A stretch of DNA of 64,000 nucleotides from the NCBI GenBank assembly GCA_038321965.1, contig JBBQFL010000021.1, positions 8,739 through 72,738 of the forward strand, written 5' to 3'. Below the pieces are notes generated by a model. The model made no database searches. It saw nothing but the letters and a program-made list of their open reading frames with translations, and was not told the origin of the DNA. Position numbers and translations under genes: made by a program. Below, piece after piece: positions 1-8,678 of the stretch. The stretch comes from UKL13-2 sp038321965. GTDB lineage: Bacteria > Pseudomonadota > Gammaproteobacteria > Burkholderiales > Usitatibacteraceae. Within the stretch, counting starts at the first letter, position 1, and every line of letters starts with the position of its first letter.

Positions 1-2157
1 TCACCGAACGGAAACGCCACGTTCTTTTGGCGGGGCATCGTTTCGGTCGAAGAGCACGAGGACAGCATTTCCCTGCTCCTTGAGAACGACTTGTTCTTTC
101 CGATTGCGTCAATGGCGTTTGCCGATGCGGCAAAGCGTGATGCATTCCTCGCGCACGTGCGCGAGCGCATCGCGCCGGTGGCGATTGCACCTATCCCCGA
201 GGCGGACGCGCTGGCGATCCCGGTTCCCGCGCCTGCGCCAGTGACGCCACCGGTTCCCAACCTGCAGCAGAACATCGGCAACGCCTTCCGCTTTGCGTTT
301 TTCGCACGTGTCGCTGAGGAAAAAATGCCGGTCAGCTGGGGGCAGGTTGTGAGCTTCACTTTGCTCAGCATGGCGGCACCGGTTGCCTGGTCGCTCGTGG
401 CCCTCCGTGGAGATGGCTATTGGAACTGGACTTCGCTGCCCGATGCCACGTTCCATGTGCCGGTGCTGCTGTTCGCGGCCGTTCTCGTCGGCCACGCCCT
501 TCTGCGCGTTGAAAAAACGCTGGCGCTGCTACAGGCGTTTCTGATGATCGCGTTCGCCATCGACCTGATTTACTACACGCTGTTTTTCGCGTTCTATCGG
601 CTTCCCGACGGCATTGATGCCAGCCCCGCCTTTGCCGTGGCGTATTACGGGTGTGCGATCTGGCTGGCGCTGGCTTGCGCGGTCGCCGCAATGCGGTTGA
701 CCAGCGCGAACATCACCGGTATGACCGCCACTACGCGTCTGGTGCTCTTGCTGATCAGCGGACTGTGCATCGCCCTGCCACTGTCAACCATCAATCGGGA
801 TCGCAGCCTCTGGGAAAAAGATTACCGCCAGGAAAAGGAGGTGGCGCCGGTCGCGCGCAACGACATTAGCAGTGAAGATAATTTCTACCGCCAGCCCATC
901 CTGCTCGAACAGGAACTCGCGGCAGTGCGGCCGCAACGCAAGGGTGTTACAGACGCATTTTTTATCGGCGTCGCGGGCTATGGCAACGAGGACGTATTCC
1001 GCCGCGAGATCGATTCAGTTGCCAAACTGTTCCGCGAACGCTTCGATGCCGAAGGGCACACCATCCGCCTGATCAACAATCCCAAACTCGCCGCCAGCGC
1101 ACCGATCGCCAGCGTGACCAGCCTGCGTGCCTCGCTCAAACGCGTCGCCGAAGTGATGGACACCGAGGAAGATGTGCTGGTCCTGTTCCTCACTTCGCAC
1201 GGCTCGGAAACGCATCGCTTTTCGCTGGAACTCTGGCCGATGCAGTTCAAGGAACTGGATCCGCTGAAGCTGCGTTCACTGCTCGATGAGTCCGGCATCA
1301 AGCATCGCGTGGTGGTGGTTTCCGCGTGCTATTCGGGCGGCTTCATCAATGCCCTTAAAAACGATGACACGCTGGTCATCACTGCCTCGGCACCGGACCG
1401 AAATTCCTTCGGCTGCAACAACGAAAACGACTGGACCTATTTCGGTCGCGCCTATTTCGACGAAGCCCTGCGCAAGACTTTCTCGTTCACCGAAGCATTC
1501 GAACTCGCCAAGCCGGTGATCGCCGAGCGCGAAAAGAAGGAAGACTTCAAGCCGTCCAATCCGCAAATGTCGGTCGGGAAAAATATTGGTGCGACGCTGG
1601 AGCGGCTGCAGGCGCAACTGGCCGATCCAACTTTGCGTGCAGCAGCCGCGGAGTCAGCCGGAAAATTGAAGTCAACGGCCGATGCCGCATCACGCTACGC
1701 AGCCCTGCGTTTTGATCGCGAGTTCATCTCGCAATCGGTCAAGGTGTGCAAGACCGCCGCGCAAACCTCGGGCCCCGAAGTGATCGTCGCCGCCCAGCCC
1801 GATGCCTACGGCGGGCTTAACGCCAACAGCCCGCTATGGCCGCAGTTGGTCGGTGCATGGCAACGCTACATCGATGAAGTCTGCGATCGCACCAATGACC
1901 CCCTGATGCTGCAAACGATGTACGCCAAGTTTCTGCGCGAAGCAGCCACGCCTCAGGATGTCAACGCCATGCAGCAATTTGCGGATACAACTGCCGGTAC
2001 CAGTCGGCTGAAGACCGAAAAGATCACCGACCTGCGCATGACTGCCGAACTCGCCAGAATTCAGACCGAGTACCAGACTCGGCACTACAAAACCTTTCTG
2101 GATGAGCAGCAGCGGATTTATGCGGCGTTTCAGAGTGGATTGAAAGCGCGGAAGTGA
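1..2157 (+). CDS. Membrane-anchored C13-family (caspase-clan) peptidase, 5' end cut by window
   Basis: The reading frame is open from base 1, so the true start lies outside the window; the TTG at 91 is only an internal candidate. Residues before and just after it resemble the C-terminal part of a YcxB-like domain (Trp-rich, then an FPIA segment and an amphipathic helix). A Pro-rich linker and about five hydrophobic segments follow (roughly bases 340-860). The soluble domain then carries the clan CD signature: a strand ending LFLTSHG with His coded at 1198, and VVVSACYSGG with Cys coded at 1327, the expected His/Cys dyad. The C-terminal 200 residues are helical and unrecognised. Protease identity is supported by motif spacing; substrate is unknown. 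Confidence 0.8.
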   Translation, partial: SPNGNATFFWRGIVSVEEHEDSISLLLENDLFFPIASMAFADAAKRDAFLAHVRERIAPVAIAPIPEADALAIPVPAPAPVTPPVPNLQQNIGNAFRFAFFARVAEEKMPVSWGQVVSFTLLSMAAPVAWSLVALRGDGYWNWTSLPDATFHVPVLLFAAVLVGHALLRVEKTLALLQAFLMIAFAIDLIYYTLFFAFYRLPDGIDASPAFAVAYYGCAIWLALACAVAAMRLTSANITGMTATTRLVLLLISGLCIALPLSTINRDRSLWEKDYRQEKEVAPVARNDISSEDNFYRQPILLEQELAAVRPQRKGVTDAFFIGVAGYGNEDVFRREIDSVAKLFRERFDAEGHTIRLINNPKLAASAPIASVTSLRASLKRVAEVMDTEEDVLVLFLTSHGSETHRFSLELWPMQFKELDPLKLRSLLDESGIKHRVVVVSACYSGGFINALKNDDTLVITASAPDRNSFGCNNENDWTYFGRAYFDEALRKTFSFTEAFELAKPVIAEREKKEDFKPSNPQMSVGKNIGATLERLQAQLADPTLRAAAAESAGKLKSTADAASRYAALRFDREFISQSVKVCKTAAQTSGPEVIVAAQPDAYGGLNANSPLWPQLVGAWQRYIDEVCDRTNDPLMLQTMYAKFLREAATPQDVNAMQQFADTTAGTSRLKTEKITDLRMTAELARIQTEYQTRHYKTFLDEQQRIYAAFQSGLKARK

Positions 2158-2496
2158 ACTCTAGCATTGGTGCGGGTTCGTAAGCCGTCGTTCCAGCGAA
2201 TGGACACAAGGGCCACGCCCGGCCAGAAATCCAGTCCGTGCAACATCAATTGTTCCGAAGGTTACTCAGCAGTCAGAAATTAGTGCGACAAATTTCAGCG
2301 CGCGGTCGTCGCAGGGATGTCTCCTTCCCCCGGCGACGGGGGAAGGAGCCAACTCGCCGCGCATGAGTCTTCAGTTGTCTACATTAACGACTGCTGGGTA
2401 ATAGAGTCAGAGAGTGGGGCAGAGTGGGTGCAGGCCTGTGTTCTGACTTGTCTTTTGTTTAGGCGCGCCAAGCCAACTTAGCGCACCCCGAACCTT
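2158..2496. other. Intergenic gap without a gene
   Basis: This 339-bp stretch lies between convergent genes. It holds one perfect GC-rich hairpin (2321-2348) and no ORF with coding character. I see no tRNA, promoter or terminator with a clear T-run. Confidence 0.6.
2321..2348. repeat. GC-rich intergenic hairpin (CTCCTTCCCCC type)
   Basis: An 11-bp perfect inverted repeat, CTCCTTCCCCC with GGGGGAAGGAG, is separated by a 6-nt loop. It resembles hairpins at 4125, 6070-6180 and 45933 in this window. No T-tract follows, so it is not a standard intrinsic terminator. Confidence 0.7.
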
Positions 2497-3588
2497 TCAA
2501 TTCGACGACCGCCGCGGCACGCGTAACGCCCAGCTCCCTGCGCTCGTTACCTTGCTCCTGCCGCGGCAACTGAATGATGCGTTGAGCAGTTTCGGGTTTT
2601 TGGCGTTGCTGGATTCGGCGTACATGGTGGCCACCTCGCGCAGACGATGTCCAGGTGTGCAACTGAAGCCGACCTGTTCGCGCGGGTACCACCATGCGTG
2701 ATCGCGGATGCCGTATTCATCGATGCGCGTGTCGCCAAATTCGGCGGGCGGCTTGTTGTCGAAATTCTTGATCGGCCCAACGATGGTGACTTTGATAATT
2801 TTGTCGTCGAAGTCGATCTCGGCGATGCGCGCGTCCGGCGGCAGTTGCGATTCCAGCATCGCGAATACGCGGTCCGGTTGCAGGAGCCAGTTGGTGACGT
2901 TCGGCAGTGCTTTGAGCGCGGGGAATTGTGCGACGGCAAGTTCGGCCGGCGGTGTACGAAAGAGTACGGGGATGTCCCTCGCATCGGGGCCGATCAGTTG
3001 CACGCGGCCGGCTTCGGCATTTGTCGTGTTGTCGGTAGGTTTGATGCTGTCTTTGGCGTTTGTGGCGATACCGGGCTTTGACCAGCGGCGCTCCACCAGT
3101 TGCCGCGTCGCGGGGTTCTCGGTCACTTCGATGCCTGCGAGGCCCGGGTCTTCCATGGCGACGAGGTAATCGAACAGCTTGCGATCATTGAGGATGTTGC
3201 GCGTCTCGTCGCTTTGTGGAGGCACCTGCTTGCCCAGCACCCGTTCGTAACGCGCACCCGGGTTCGCGACATTGCCGTCACACGCGAAGTGCCGCATCGA
3301 GCTCGTGTCCACGCCTTCGAGCACGTACCAGTCCACGCTCTGCCGGTGCCACGCCACCGCGAGCGCCGGCTGGTCGAAATGCCATGCCTTCCAAAGGTTG
3401 TGGCAGTGCGCCACCGCTTGCGGCATCGTCATATGCGTGAGTTCGACGCGCGTCTGTTGCTCCTCTAGTGCTTGCTGGGCGCGATTTTCCTGGCTCTGCA
3501 CAATCAGCCAATAAGCAAATCCGGCGACGACCAGCGCAATGACGAAGTAAAACACCAGATCGCTTAATGAGGGTTTTTTTATTGGCAT
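2497..3588 (-). CDS. Hypothetical membrane-anchored protein
   Basis: A 363-residue protein of unknown function. The N-terminus has one transmembrane helix (about residues 10-30, hydrophobic with FYFVIALVVAGF) and is followed by a coiled Gln/Glu-rich stretch, so the bulk is probably periplasmic with a membrane tether. Several Cys, Trp and His residues are scattered in the soluble part (for example HCHNLW, and ACDGN). The last 30 residues are Ser/Arg-rich and look unlike the rest, so the true C-terminus may have been altered by a frameshift. It lies downstream of the YciI gene on the same strand, 150 bp away. I do not recognise a family. Confidence 0.6.
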   Translation of the reverse strand: MPIKKPSLSDLVFYFVIALVVAGFAYWLIVQSQENRAQQALEEQQTRVELTHMTMPQAVAHCHNLWKAWHFDQPALAVAWHRQSVDWYVLEGVDTSSMRHFACDGNVANPGARYERVLGKQVPPQSDETRNILNDRKLFDYLVAMEDPGLAGIEVTENPATRQLVERRWSKPGIATNAKDSIKPTDNTTNAEAGRVQLIGPDARDIPVLFRTPPAELAVAQFPALKALPNVTNWLLQPDRVFAMLESQLPPDARIAEIDFDDKIIKVTIVGPIKNFDNKPPAEFGDTRIDEYGIRDHAWWYPREQVGFSCTPGHRLREVATMYAESSNAKNPKLLNASFSCRGRSKVTSAGSWALRVPRRSSN

Positions 3589-3738
3589 GGTGGGGTTGGG
3601 TGGTTGTTATGCATCAGAGCGGCTGGTACAACGGCTAGTACTGGAGCGGGTTGTGGCACGAAAATGGCTGGAACGGCTCGCTGGTGCTGGAGTTTCATCC
3701 TCCATCGGGCGCTTTCTTTCGGGGTTTCAGGATGTTAG

Positions 3739-4047
3739 CTAAAGCGTATTCGGGTCCACCCTGACCGAAGGATTGTCGCCAATCACCGTCGTCCACTCGC
3801 GCACCCGCCAGGATGTCACGACGCCGTTCAATACATATGGATCAGCCTTTGCGAAATCCACCGCGACTTTCGGTGAGTCGCCATGGAATATCAACACCGC
3901 ACCATCCGGCGGATTCGCCAGCGCCCCGGCCATGATGATTTCACCGCGCTCATGCGCGGCCATCGCGTGCAGCAAATGCGACTTGCGGTAGGGTGTGCGG
4001 GCGGTGGTGTAGTCGGCGACGACTTCGTACATTAGGAGGTAGTGCAT
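3739..4047 (-). CDS. YciI-family protein
   Basis: A 102-residue ferredoxin-fold protein of the YciI/DGPF type: it opens MHYLLMYEV, has the AHERGEIIMAGAL segment typical of the family, and a FHGDSP motif before FAKADPYVLNGVV. Family members are small, dimeric, and poorly understood; dehydrochlorinase-like or muconolactone-isomerase-like chemistry has been suggested for relatives. It lies 156 bp beyond the ABC ATPase gene on the same strand with a hairpin repeat between, so co-transcription is uncertain. Confidence 0.85.
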   Translation of the reverse strand: MHYLLMYEVVADYTTARTPYRKSHLLHAMAAHERGEIIMAGALANPPDGAVLIFHGDSPKVAVDFAKADPYVLNGVVTSWRVREWTTVIGDNPSVRVDPNTL

Positions 4048-4124
4048 GCTGGGCTCTTTGGGTTGGCTGGCGGAATAACTATTTTATTGTGGTGGGGAAG
4101 TATTGAGTTTCACCCTCTCTCCCA

Positions 4125-4149
4125 CCTCTCTCCCATCGAGGGAGAGAGG
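4125..4149. repeat. GC-rich intergenic hairpin (CCTCTCTCCC type)
   Basis: A 10-bp perfect inverted repeat, CCTCTCTCCC with GGGAGAGAGG around a 5-nt loop, lies between the ABC ATPase gene and the YciI gene. It is preceded by another CCCTCTCTCCC copy at about 4113-4123. It belongs to the same general class as the hairpins at 2321 and 45933. Confidence 0.7.
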
Positions 4150-4203
4150 CTTTGGATGGCCGTGCGCATATACTGCGCGTTTGCTGTTGGCGTCAGAGGG
4201 TCA

Positions 4204-5007
4204 TCAAAGGGGTGGAGCCTCTACAGCCCGCACCCTTGGCCTGCAAAACGCATGTCCCCGCGCGGCGTCCTCAATCAACTGCACTTCCACGTCATACAGC
4301 GTGCGTAGATTCGCCGCCGTCACCACTTCACGCGGCACACCCAGCGCCAGCACATTGCCGTGATGCAGTAGCAGCGCGCGGTCTGCGCATTGCAGCGCGT
4401 GATCGGGATCGTGTGTACAAAAAAGCACGCTGCGGCCGCTGGCTTTCAGGCGCAATATTTCGTGCAGGATCAACGCCTGATTGCCGAAATCCAGACTCGC
4501 GGTGGGCTCGTCCATGATGAGCAGCGGCGACTCCTGCGCGAGTGCGCGCGCGATCAGTGCAAGTTGGCGTTCACCGCCACTGATTTGGGTGATTGTCTTA
4601 TCGGCTAGATGGGTAATGTTGAGTTCATTCATCGCGACGTCTGCCGCCGCGATGTCCTTTGCGCCGGGCCGGTTGAACAGTCCCAGATGCGCGGTGCGGC
4701 CCATCAGCACCACATCACGCACAGTGAAGGCGAAGTAGGTGTTGTTCGCCTGCGGCACGTAGGCCATCATGCGCGCGCGCTCAGTGTCGGTGCAATCGTG
4801 CAGCGCTTTACCGCGCAATGAAATGTTGCCGCTGTGCGTGGGCAGAAGCGCGAGCAGCGTGCGAAACAGCGTGGTCTTACCGCCGCCGTTTGGCCCGAGC
4901 ACGCACAGCACTTCGCCCTCAGCAACATCAAGATTGATATCGCGGCCCAGCGTGCGGCCGGGGTGGCCGTAGGCGAGTGCGCGGGCTTCGATCAATGATG
5001 CGTTCAC
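4204..5007 (-). CDS. FecCD-type ABC transporter ATP-binding protein
   Basis: This is the cytoplasmic ATPase of a metal, siderophore, cobalamin or oxyanion importer. The chosen GTG start at 5007 lies two bases after the permease stop; a longer GTG start at 5049 would overlap the permease. From the chosen start (267 residues) it shows Walker A GPNGGGKTT at about 38-46, a Q-loop in AYVPQANN, signature ISGGERQ at about 142-148 and Walker B LLIMDEP at about 162-168, then the switch His in FCTHDPDHAL. It resembles FecE/BtuD/MolC ATPases. The substrate cannot be read from the ATPase. The neighbouring Mo/W genes make molybdate or tungstate (MolBC-like) a possibility. Confidence 0.9.
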   Translation of the reverse strand: MNASLIEARALAYGHPGRTLGRDINLDVAEGEVLCVLGPNGGGKTTLFRTLLALLPTHSGNISLRGKALHDCTDTERARMMAYVPQANNTYFAFTVRDVVLMGRTAHLGLFNRPGAKDIAAADVAMNELNITHLADKTITQISGGERQLALIARALAQESPLLIMDEPTASLDFGNQALILHEILRLKASGRSVLFCTHDPDHALQCADRALLLHHGNVLALGVPREVVTAANLRTLYDVEVQLIEDAARGHAFCRPRVRAVEAPPL

Positions 5008-5009
5008 GG

Positions 5010-6026
5010 TTACGCTTTCGAGCGCGAATTCGTGGCCGCGAGCAGCCACAGGAACAAGGGCGTGCCGATTAGCGCCGTCAGCACGCCGGGCGGAATCTCG
5101 ATGCTCGCCATGGTGCGGGCGAGTGTGTCCACCGCCAGCAAGTAGCTCGCACCGAGCAGCAAGGTCAGCGGCAACATGCGTGCAAATTCGGGGCCGATGA
5201 GCAGGCGTGCCGCGTGCGGAATCAGCAGCCCGATCCAGCCGATGATGCCCGAGATCGATACAGCCGCCGCCGTGACCAGCGTGGCGCTGGCGACGATGAT
5301 GATCCGCAACCGCGCGACGTTCACCCCCAGCGCACGCGCTTCATCGTCCGAAAGTGAGAGCACATTCATGCGCCAGCGCAGCAGGAAGATTGGTACGAGT
5401 CCCACCAGCACTAGCGGACTCGCGATCCACAAATCTGCAGGTGTTATCGAACTCAAACTGCCGAGCAACCAGAAGGTAATCGCAGGTAATTGGTTGTAGG
5501 GATCAGCCAGATATTTCATCATCGCGATACCCGAACCCAACAATGTGCCGACGACCACGCCGGTGAGGATGAGTGCGAGTATCGGGTCGTGCCCACGCAC
5601 GGCATTGCCGATGAAATACACCATCGCCACGGCGACCAAGCCGCCTGCAAAAGCGAACCCCTGAATGGCAAGGATCGGCAACGACAGAAAAATCGCCAGC
5701 ACCGCGCCCAACGCCGCGCCACTGGATACGCCGAGGATGTCAGGCGAGACCAGAGGATTGCGGAACATGTTCTGGTACACCGCACCTGCACCCGCCAGCG
5801 CCGCACCGATGAAGATCGCCGCGATGACGCGTGGGCCACGAATCTGGAAGATGACGGCGTCGTAGGTGGAGGGCAAGGTGTGCGTATTGCCGGTGAGCTT
5901 GGCCCAGAGTACCGTCCACAGCTCGGATGGGCTGATCGAGAAGCGACCGACCGAGAAGGCGATGAACGCGAGAACGACGAGCAGTGCCAGGGCAGCGAGG
6001 GAGAGGGTGGGGAGTCTTTGATTCAT
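5010..6026 (-). CDS. FecCD-family ABC transporter permease
   Basis: A 338-residue inner-membrane permease with about ten hydrophobic helices. It carries FecCD family marks: RGPRVIAAIFIGAALAGAG near residue 65, NPLVSPDILGVSSGAALGA near 92-110, and the coupling segment with GIIGWIGLLIPHAARLL near 270. It would pair as a homodimer with the ATPase encoded two bases downstream. No periplasmic binding protein gene is adjacent, which is unusual for a complete importer. The next gene upstream on the same strand is the HTH/binding-protein-like regulator, 207 bp away. Iron-siderophore, B12 and molybdate are all possible substrates. Confidence 0.9.
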   Translation of the reverse strand: MNQRLPTLSLAALALLVVLAFIAFSVGRFSISPSELWTVLWAKLTGNTHTLPSTYDAVIFQIRGPRVIAAIFIGAALAGAGAVYQNMFRNPLVSPDILGVSSGAALGAVLAIFLSLPILAIQGFAFAGGLVAVAMVYFIGNAVRGHDPILALILTGVVVGTLLGSGIAMMKYLADPYNQLPAITFWLLGSLSSITPADLWIASPLVLVGLVPIFLLRWRMNVLSLSDDEARALGVNVARLRIIIVASATLVTAAAVSISGIIGWIGLLIPHAARLLIGPEFARMLPLTLLLGASYLLAVDTLARTMASIEIPPGVLTALIGTPLFLWLLAATNSRSKA

Positions 6027-6069
6027 TGGGGGAGTTTACTGAGTCCTGAGGCGCGCATTCATTGCTGCA

Positions 6070-6180
6070 CGAATACTCCTTCTCCCGTGGGCGAAGGTTG
6101 GGATGAGGGGCAGCTGTTACGCACTGACGCAATCCCCTCACCCTCCCCCCGCAAGCGGGGCGAGAGAATTGAATCTCGCT
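6070..6180. repeat. Composite GC-rich intergenic repeat
   Basis: The spacer between the permease and the regulator contains a CCTTCTCCC...GGGATGAGGGG element facing a CCCCTCACCC element, plus a perfect CCCCGC-aa-GCGGGG hairpin (6147-6160) and a CGAGA...TCTCG pair just after it. These are the same motifs as in the other intergenic hairpins of the window, arranged head to head. Confidence 0.6.
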
Positions 6181-6233
6181 ATCTCGAATAAGCCCTCATT
6201 TCTGCGAGAGTTACCGCTTCGCTTACCCATCTG

Positions 6234-7139
6234 TCACGCATTCCACATCACCCCGCCAAGCCCCCGAATATCGTACCCCGCCAACGTTTTCGCATATCGC
6301 AGGAACGCCGGCTTTCGCGTGAACTCCATCAATGCCTGCCACGGTGCATCGAAATAGCTGGCGCGCAGCACCACGATATCCAGCCGCTCGACGGTGAGGG
6401 GAATGAAGTCGAGGTGGAACTGCCGTGCCACCGCACGTACTGCCAGGCCCACGTCGGCGCGTCCATCGAGAATCGCCGACGCGATATCGGTTTCAGTCTG
6501 CGCTGCCGGCTGCACCAGTTTGAGTTGATCGGTGTTGATGCCAACTTCACTGAGCAGTTGCAGGAAAAGCAGATAACTCCCCGCACCCGGCTGACGCAGG
6601 ATCGTGCGAACCCTGCGCTTTTTAAGGTCCACTAGCGTGCCGATCTTAAGCGGATTTCCCGCTGCAATCACCAGCCCTTGCTCGCGCTTGGCCCATTCGA
6701 TCAGTACACAATCAAGGTGCCCGAGTCGATCGCGAGCCAGCGCGATGTTTCGATCTTCGCGCGGTTTGTCTGCTGTGTTGGCCGCAGCGGGAATATGCAT
6801 CGCCGCCGCGCAGGCTGACGTGGCGACCAGACGATCAACGCCGTCCATGCTGCCGTAGGTCATCGTGGCCAACCCGCAGCGCGATTCACGCACTGCCCAC
6901 TCAAGTAACGGGTCGCTGCTGCCAGCGATGATGGCGGGTGCATTGCGTTGTGCATTTAGCGTGGTGCCAGCTGTACTCTGTTTTACCCATTCGTCGACTA
7001 GCGCACGCGGAAATAACAGCTTGCCCGATATGCGCGAGTGGGGGATTTCGTCCTGCGCGACCATGTCGTAAATCTTGCGCTCCTTGAGTCGCAAATAGTC
7101 GGCCACTTCCTTGGTGCTCATCAATTGTCGTGCGGACAT
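6234..7139 (-). CDS. HTH regulator with binding-protein-like sensor domain (Mo/W-type)
   Basis: A 301-residue cytoplasmic regulator. Residues 5-55 form an excisionase/MerR-like winged helix (MSTKEVADYLRLKERKIYDM, then a strand and WVKQ). From about residue 70 it resembles a periplasmic substrate-binding protein fold used as a sensor (PBP_like family), ending in LDIVVLRASYF. There is no signal peptide. Proteins of this architecture are commonly encoded beside tungstate or molybdate importers, and here it is transcribed divergently from tupBCA with an ATGCA repeat array starting 12 bp from its ATG. I infer that it senses tungstate or molybdate and controls tupBCA and itself. A second ATG six codons in is possible. 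Confidence 0.85.
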   Translation of the reverse strand: MSARQLMSTKEVADYLRLKERKIYDMVAQDEIPHSRISGKLLFPRALVDEWVKQSTAGTTLNAQRNAPAIIAGSSDPLLEWAVRESRCGLATMTYGSMDGVDRLVATSACAAAMHIPAAANTADKPREDRNIALARDRLGHLDCVLIEWAKREQGLVIAAGNPLKIGTLVDLKKRRVRTILRQPGAGSYLLFLQLLSEVGINTDQLKLVQPAAQTETDIASAILDGRADVGLAVRAVARQFHLDFIPLTVERLDIVVLRASYFDAPWQALMEFTRKPAFLRYAKTLAGYDIRGLGGVMWNA

Positions 7140-7150
7140 CTTCCATTCCT

Positions 7151-7210
7151 ATGCATGAACATGCAGGGATATGCATTGCTTCCTGACTACGGAATTGGTG
7201 CAAGTATGCA
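7151..7210. promoter_or_regulatory. Candidate operator: helically phased ATGCA boxes
   Basis: ATGCA occurs at 7151, 7161 and 7171, exactly one helical turn apart, with a further TATGCA at 7205-7210. The first two boxes also form an inverted pair, TGCATG-aa-CATGCA. The array sits between the divergent regulator (start 7139) and tupB, where an operator for the regulator is expected. Confidence 0.5.
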
Positions 7211-7264
7211 GTTAAAGTGCGACATCTGTCCAAGCCCTTTGTTTACGTTCAATCATCGAACGAC

Positions 7265-7969
7265 ATGCAAGAAATCCCTCAAAGCCTCTCGTTAGCCGTC
7301 GCGTTAATCACATCGCTGGACAGCACGCTGTTGTCGATTGCGGGGTTGTCGCTGCGTGTGTCCGCTATCGCGGTATTGGCGGCGGCATTGCTGGCGTTGC
7401 CGTTCGGTGCATGGCTGGCGCTGGCGCGATTTCCAGGGCGGCAGGCTGTGATCGCGGTGCTCAACGGCATGATGGGCCTGCCGCCAGTGGTGGTCGGCCT
7501 GCTGATTTATCTGTTGCTGTCACGCGCGGGGCCGCTGGGCACATTTGGATTGTTGTTCACACCTGCTGCGATGATGATCGCGCAGGCGCTGCTGATTTTT
7601 CCGATCATCGCCGCACTGGCGCGGCAGGTAATCGAGGATGCATGGAGTGAATATCGTGAGCAACTGGTATCGCTCAATGCCAGCCGTTTTCAATGCACAC
7701 GTGCGCTGCTTTGGGACACGCGCTTCACGTTAAGTACGTCGGTGTTGGCCGGCTTTGGCCGCGCCATCGCCGAAGTGGGCGCGGTGATGATCGTCGGCGG
7801 CAATATCGATGGCGTCACGCGCGTGATGACGACGGCGATTGCACTGGAAACCAGCAAGGGCGATCTGCCACTTGCGCTGGCACTTGGCGTGGTGCTGATG
7901 TCGATGGTGATTGCGATCAATCTGGCCGCGCAATGGGTCAAATCGACGGCGATGAAAAAGCATGGCTGA
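7265..7969 (+). CDS. tupB: Tungstate ABC transporter permease
   Basis: A 234-residue inner-membrane permease of the TupB/ModB class with about five to six helices. The binding-protein-dependent transport signature lies in the segment from SEYREQLVSLNASRF through AIAEVGAVMIVGGNI. The ATG at 7265 is chosen because a GTG at 7217 would add a polar, non-conserved extension into the regulatory region; there is no strong ribosome-binding site for either. It overlaps tupC by 8 bp and heads a tupB-tupC-tupA operon. Assignment to tungstate rather than molybdate comes from the TupA-type binding protein downstream. Confidence 0.87.
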   Translation: MQEIPQSLSLAVALITSLDSTLLSIAGLSLRVSAIAVLAAALLALPFGAWLALARFPGRQAVIAVLNGMMGLPPVVVGLLIYLLLSRAGPLGTFGLLFTPAAMMIAQALLIFPIIAALARQVIEDAWSEYREQLVSLNASRFQCTRALLWDTRFTLSTSVLAGFGRAIAEVGAVMIVGGNIDGVTRVMTTAIALETSKGDLPLALALGVVLMSMVIAINLAAQWVKSTAMKKHG

Positions 7970-8678
7970 CGCGAAGATACTTCCGCTATCGGTCGAGGGG
8001 CTGGGCTATCGCGCAGGCGACATTAGCGTACTGGATGGAGCCACGTTCGATCTCGCGCCCGGCTCGCGCAATATTGTGCTGGGACCAAACGGTGCGGGCA
8101 AAAGTGTGTTGCTGCGCCTGCTGCATGGACTGCTCAAGCCTAGCGCGGGCCACGTGAACTGGTCAAATCCGGATGCGCTCGCGGTGCGGCGTGCGCAGGC
8201 GATGGTATTCCAGCGGCCTGTGATGCTGCGTCGAACGGCGCGTGAAAACATCGAATTTGCGTTGCATGTTTCAGGCGTCCGGAATATTCGCACTGCAGCA
8301 GACTTGGCGCTAGAACGGGCCGGCCTGATACGCCTGGCCGAACGTCCGGCGCGGCTTTGTTCCGGTGGCGAACAGCAACGAATTGCATTGGCCCGTGCAT
8401 GGGCATTGCAACCGGAAGTGCTGTTTCTGGATGAGCCCACGGCCAGCCTCGATCCGGCGGCCACCAAGATAATCGAGGAATCTGTACAGGCCATGCATCG
8501 TGGCGGTACGACAATTGTCATGACGACGCACGATCTGGGGCAGGCGAAGCGGCTTGCGGACCGGGTGCTGTTTCTCAACCACGGCAGGCTGGTCGAGGAC
8601 GCGCCCGCGGCCGCTTTTTTTGCGCAGCCAACTTCGCCGGAGGCGGCGGCATTCATGAGAGGAGAATTGCTATGGTGA
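7962..8678 (+). CDS. tupC: Tungstate ABC transporter ATP-binding protein
   Basis: A 238-residue ATPase with Walker A GPNGAGKS at about 41-48, signature CSGGEQQR, Walker B VLFLDEPTASLD and switch His in MTTHDLGQAKRLADR. It has no C-terminal TOBE/Mop domain, unlike the ModC encoded nearby, which fits TupC-type ATPases. Its start overlaps the end of tupB, and its own last codons contain the ribosome-binding site (AGGAGAA) and ATG of tupA, so the three genes are translationally coupled. Confidence 0.88.
   Translation: MADAKILPLSVEGLGYRAGDISVLDGATFDLAPGSRNIVLGPNGAGKSVLLRLLHGLLKPSAGHVNWSNPDALAVRRAQAMVFQRPVMLRRTARENIEFALHVSGVRNIRTAADLALERAGLIRLAERPARLCSGGEQQRIALARAWALQPEVLFLDEPTASLDPAATKIIEESVQAMHRGGTTIVMTTHDLGQAKRLADRVLFLNHGRLVEDAPAAAFFAQPTSPEAAAFMRGELLW

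Noticed and set aside
5490..6191. 233-residue plus-strand ORF across the FecCD permease
   Set aside because: It is antisense to a clear permease, is rich in Arg/Glu/His of shadow type, and runs into the intergenic repeat.
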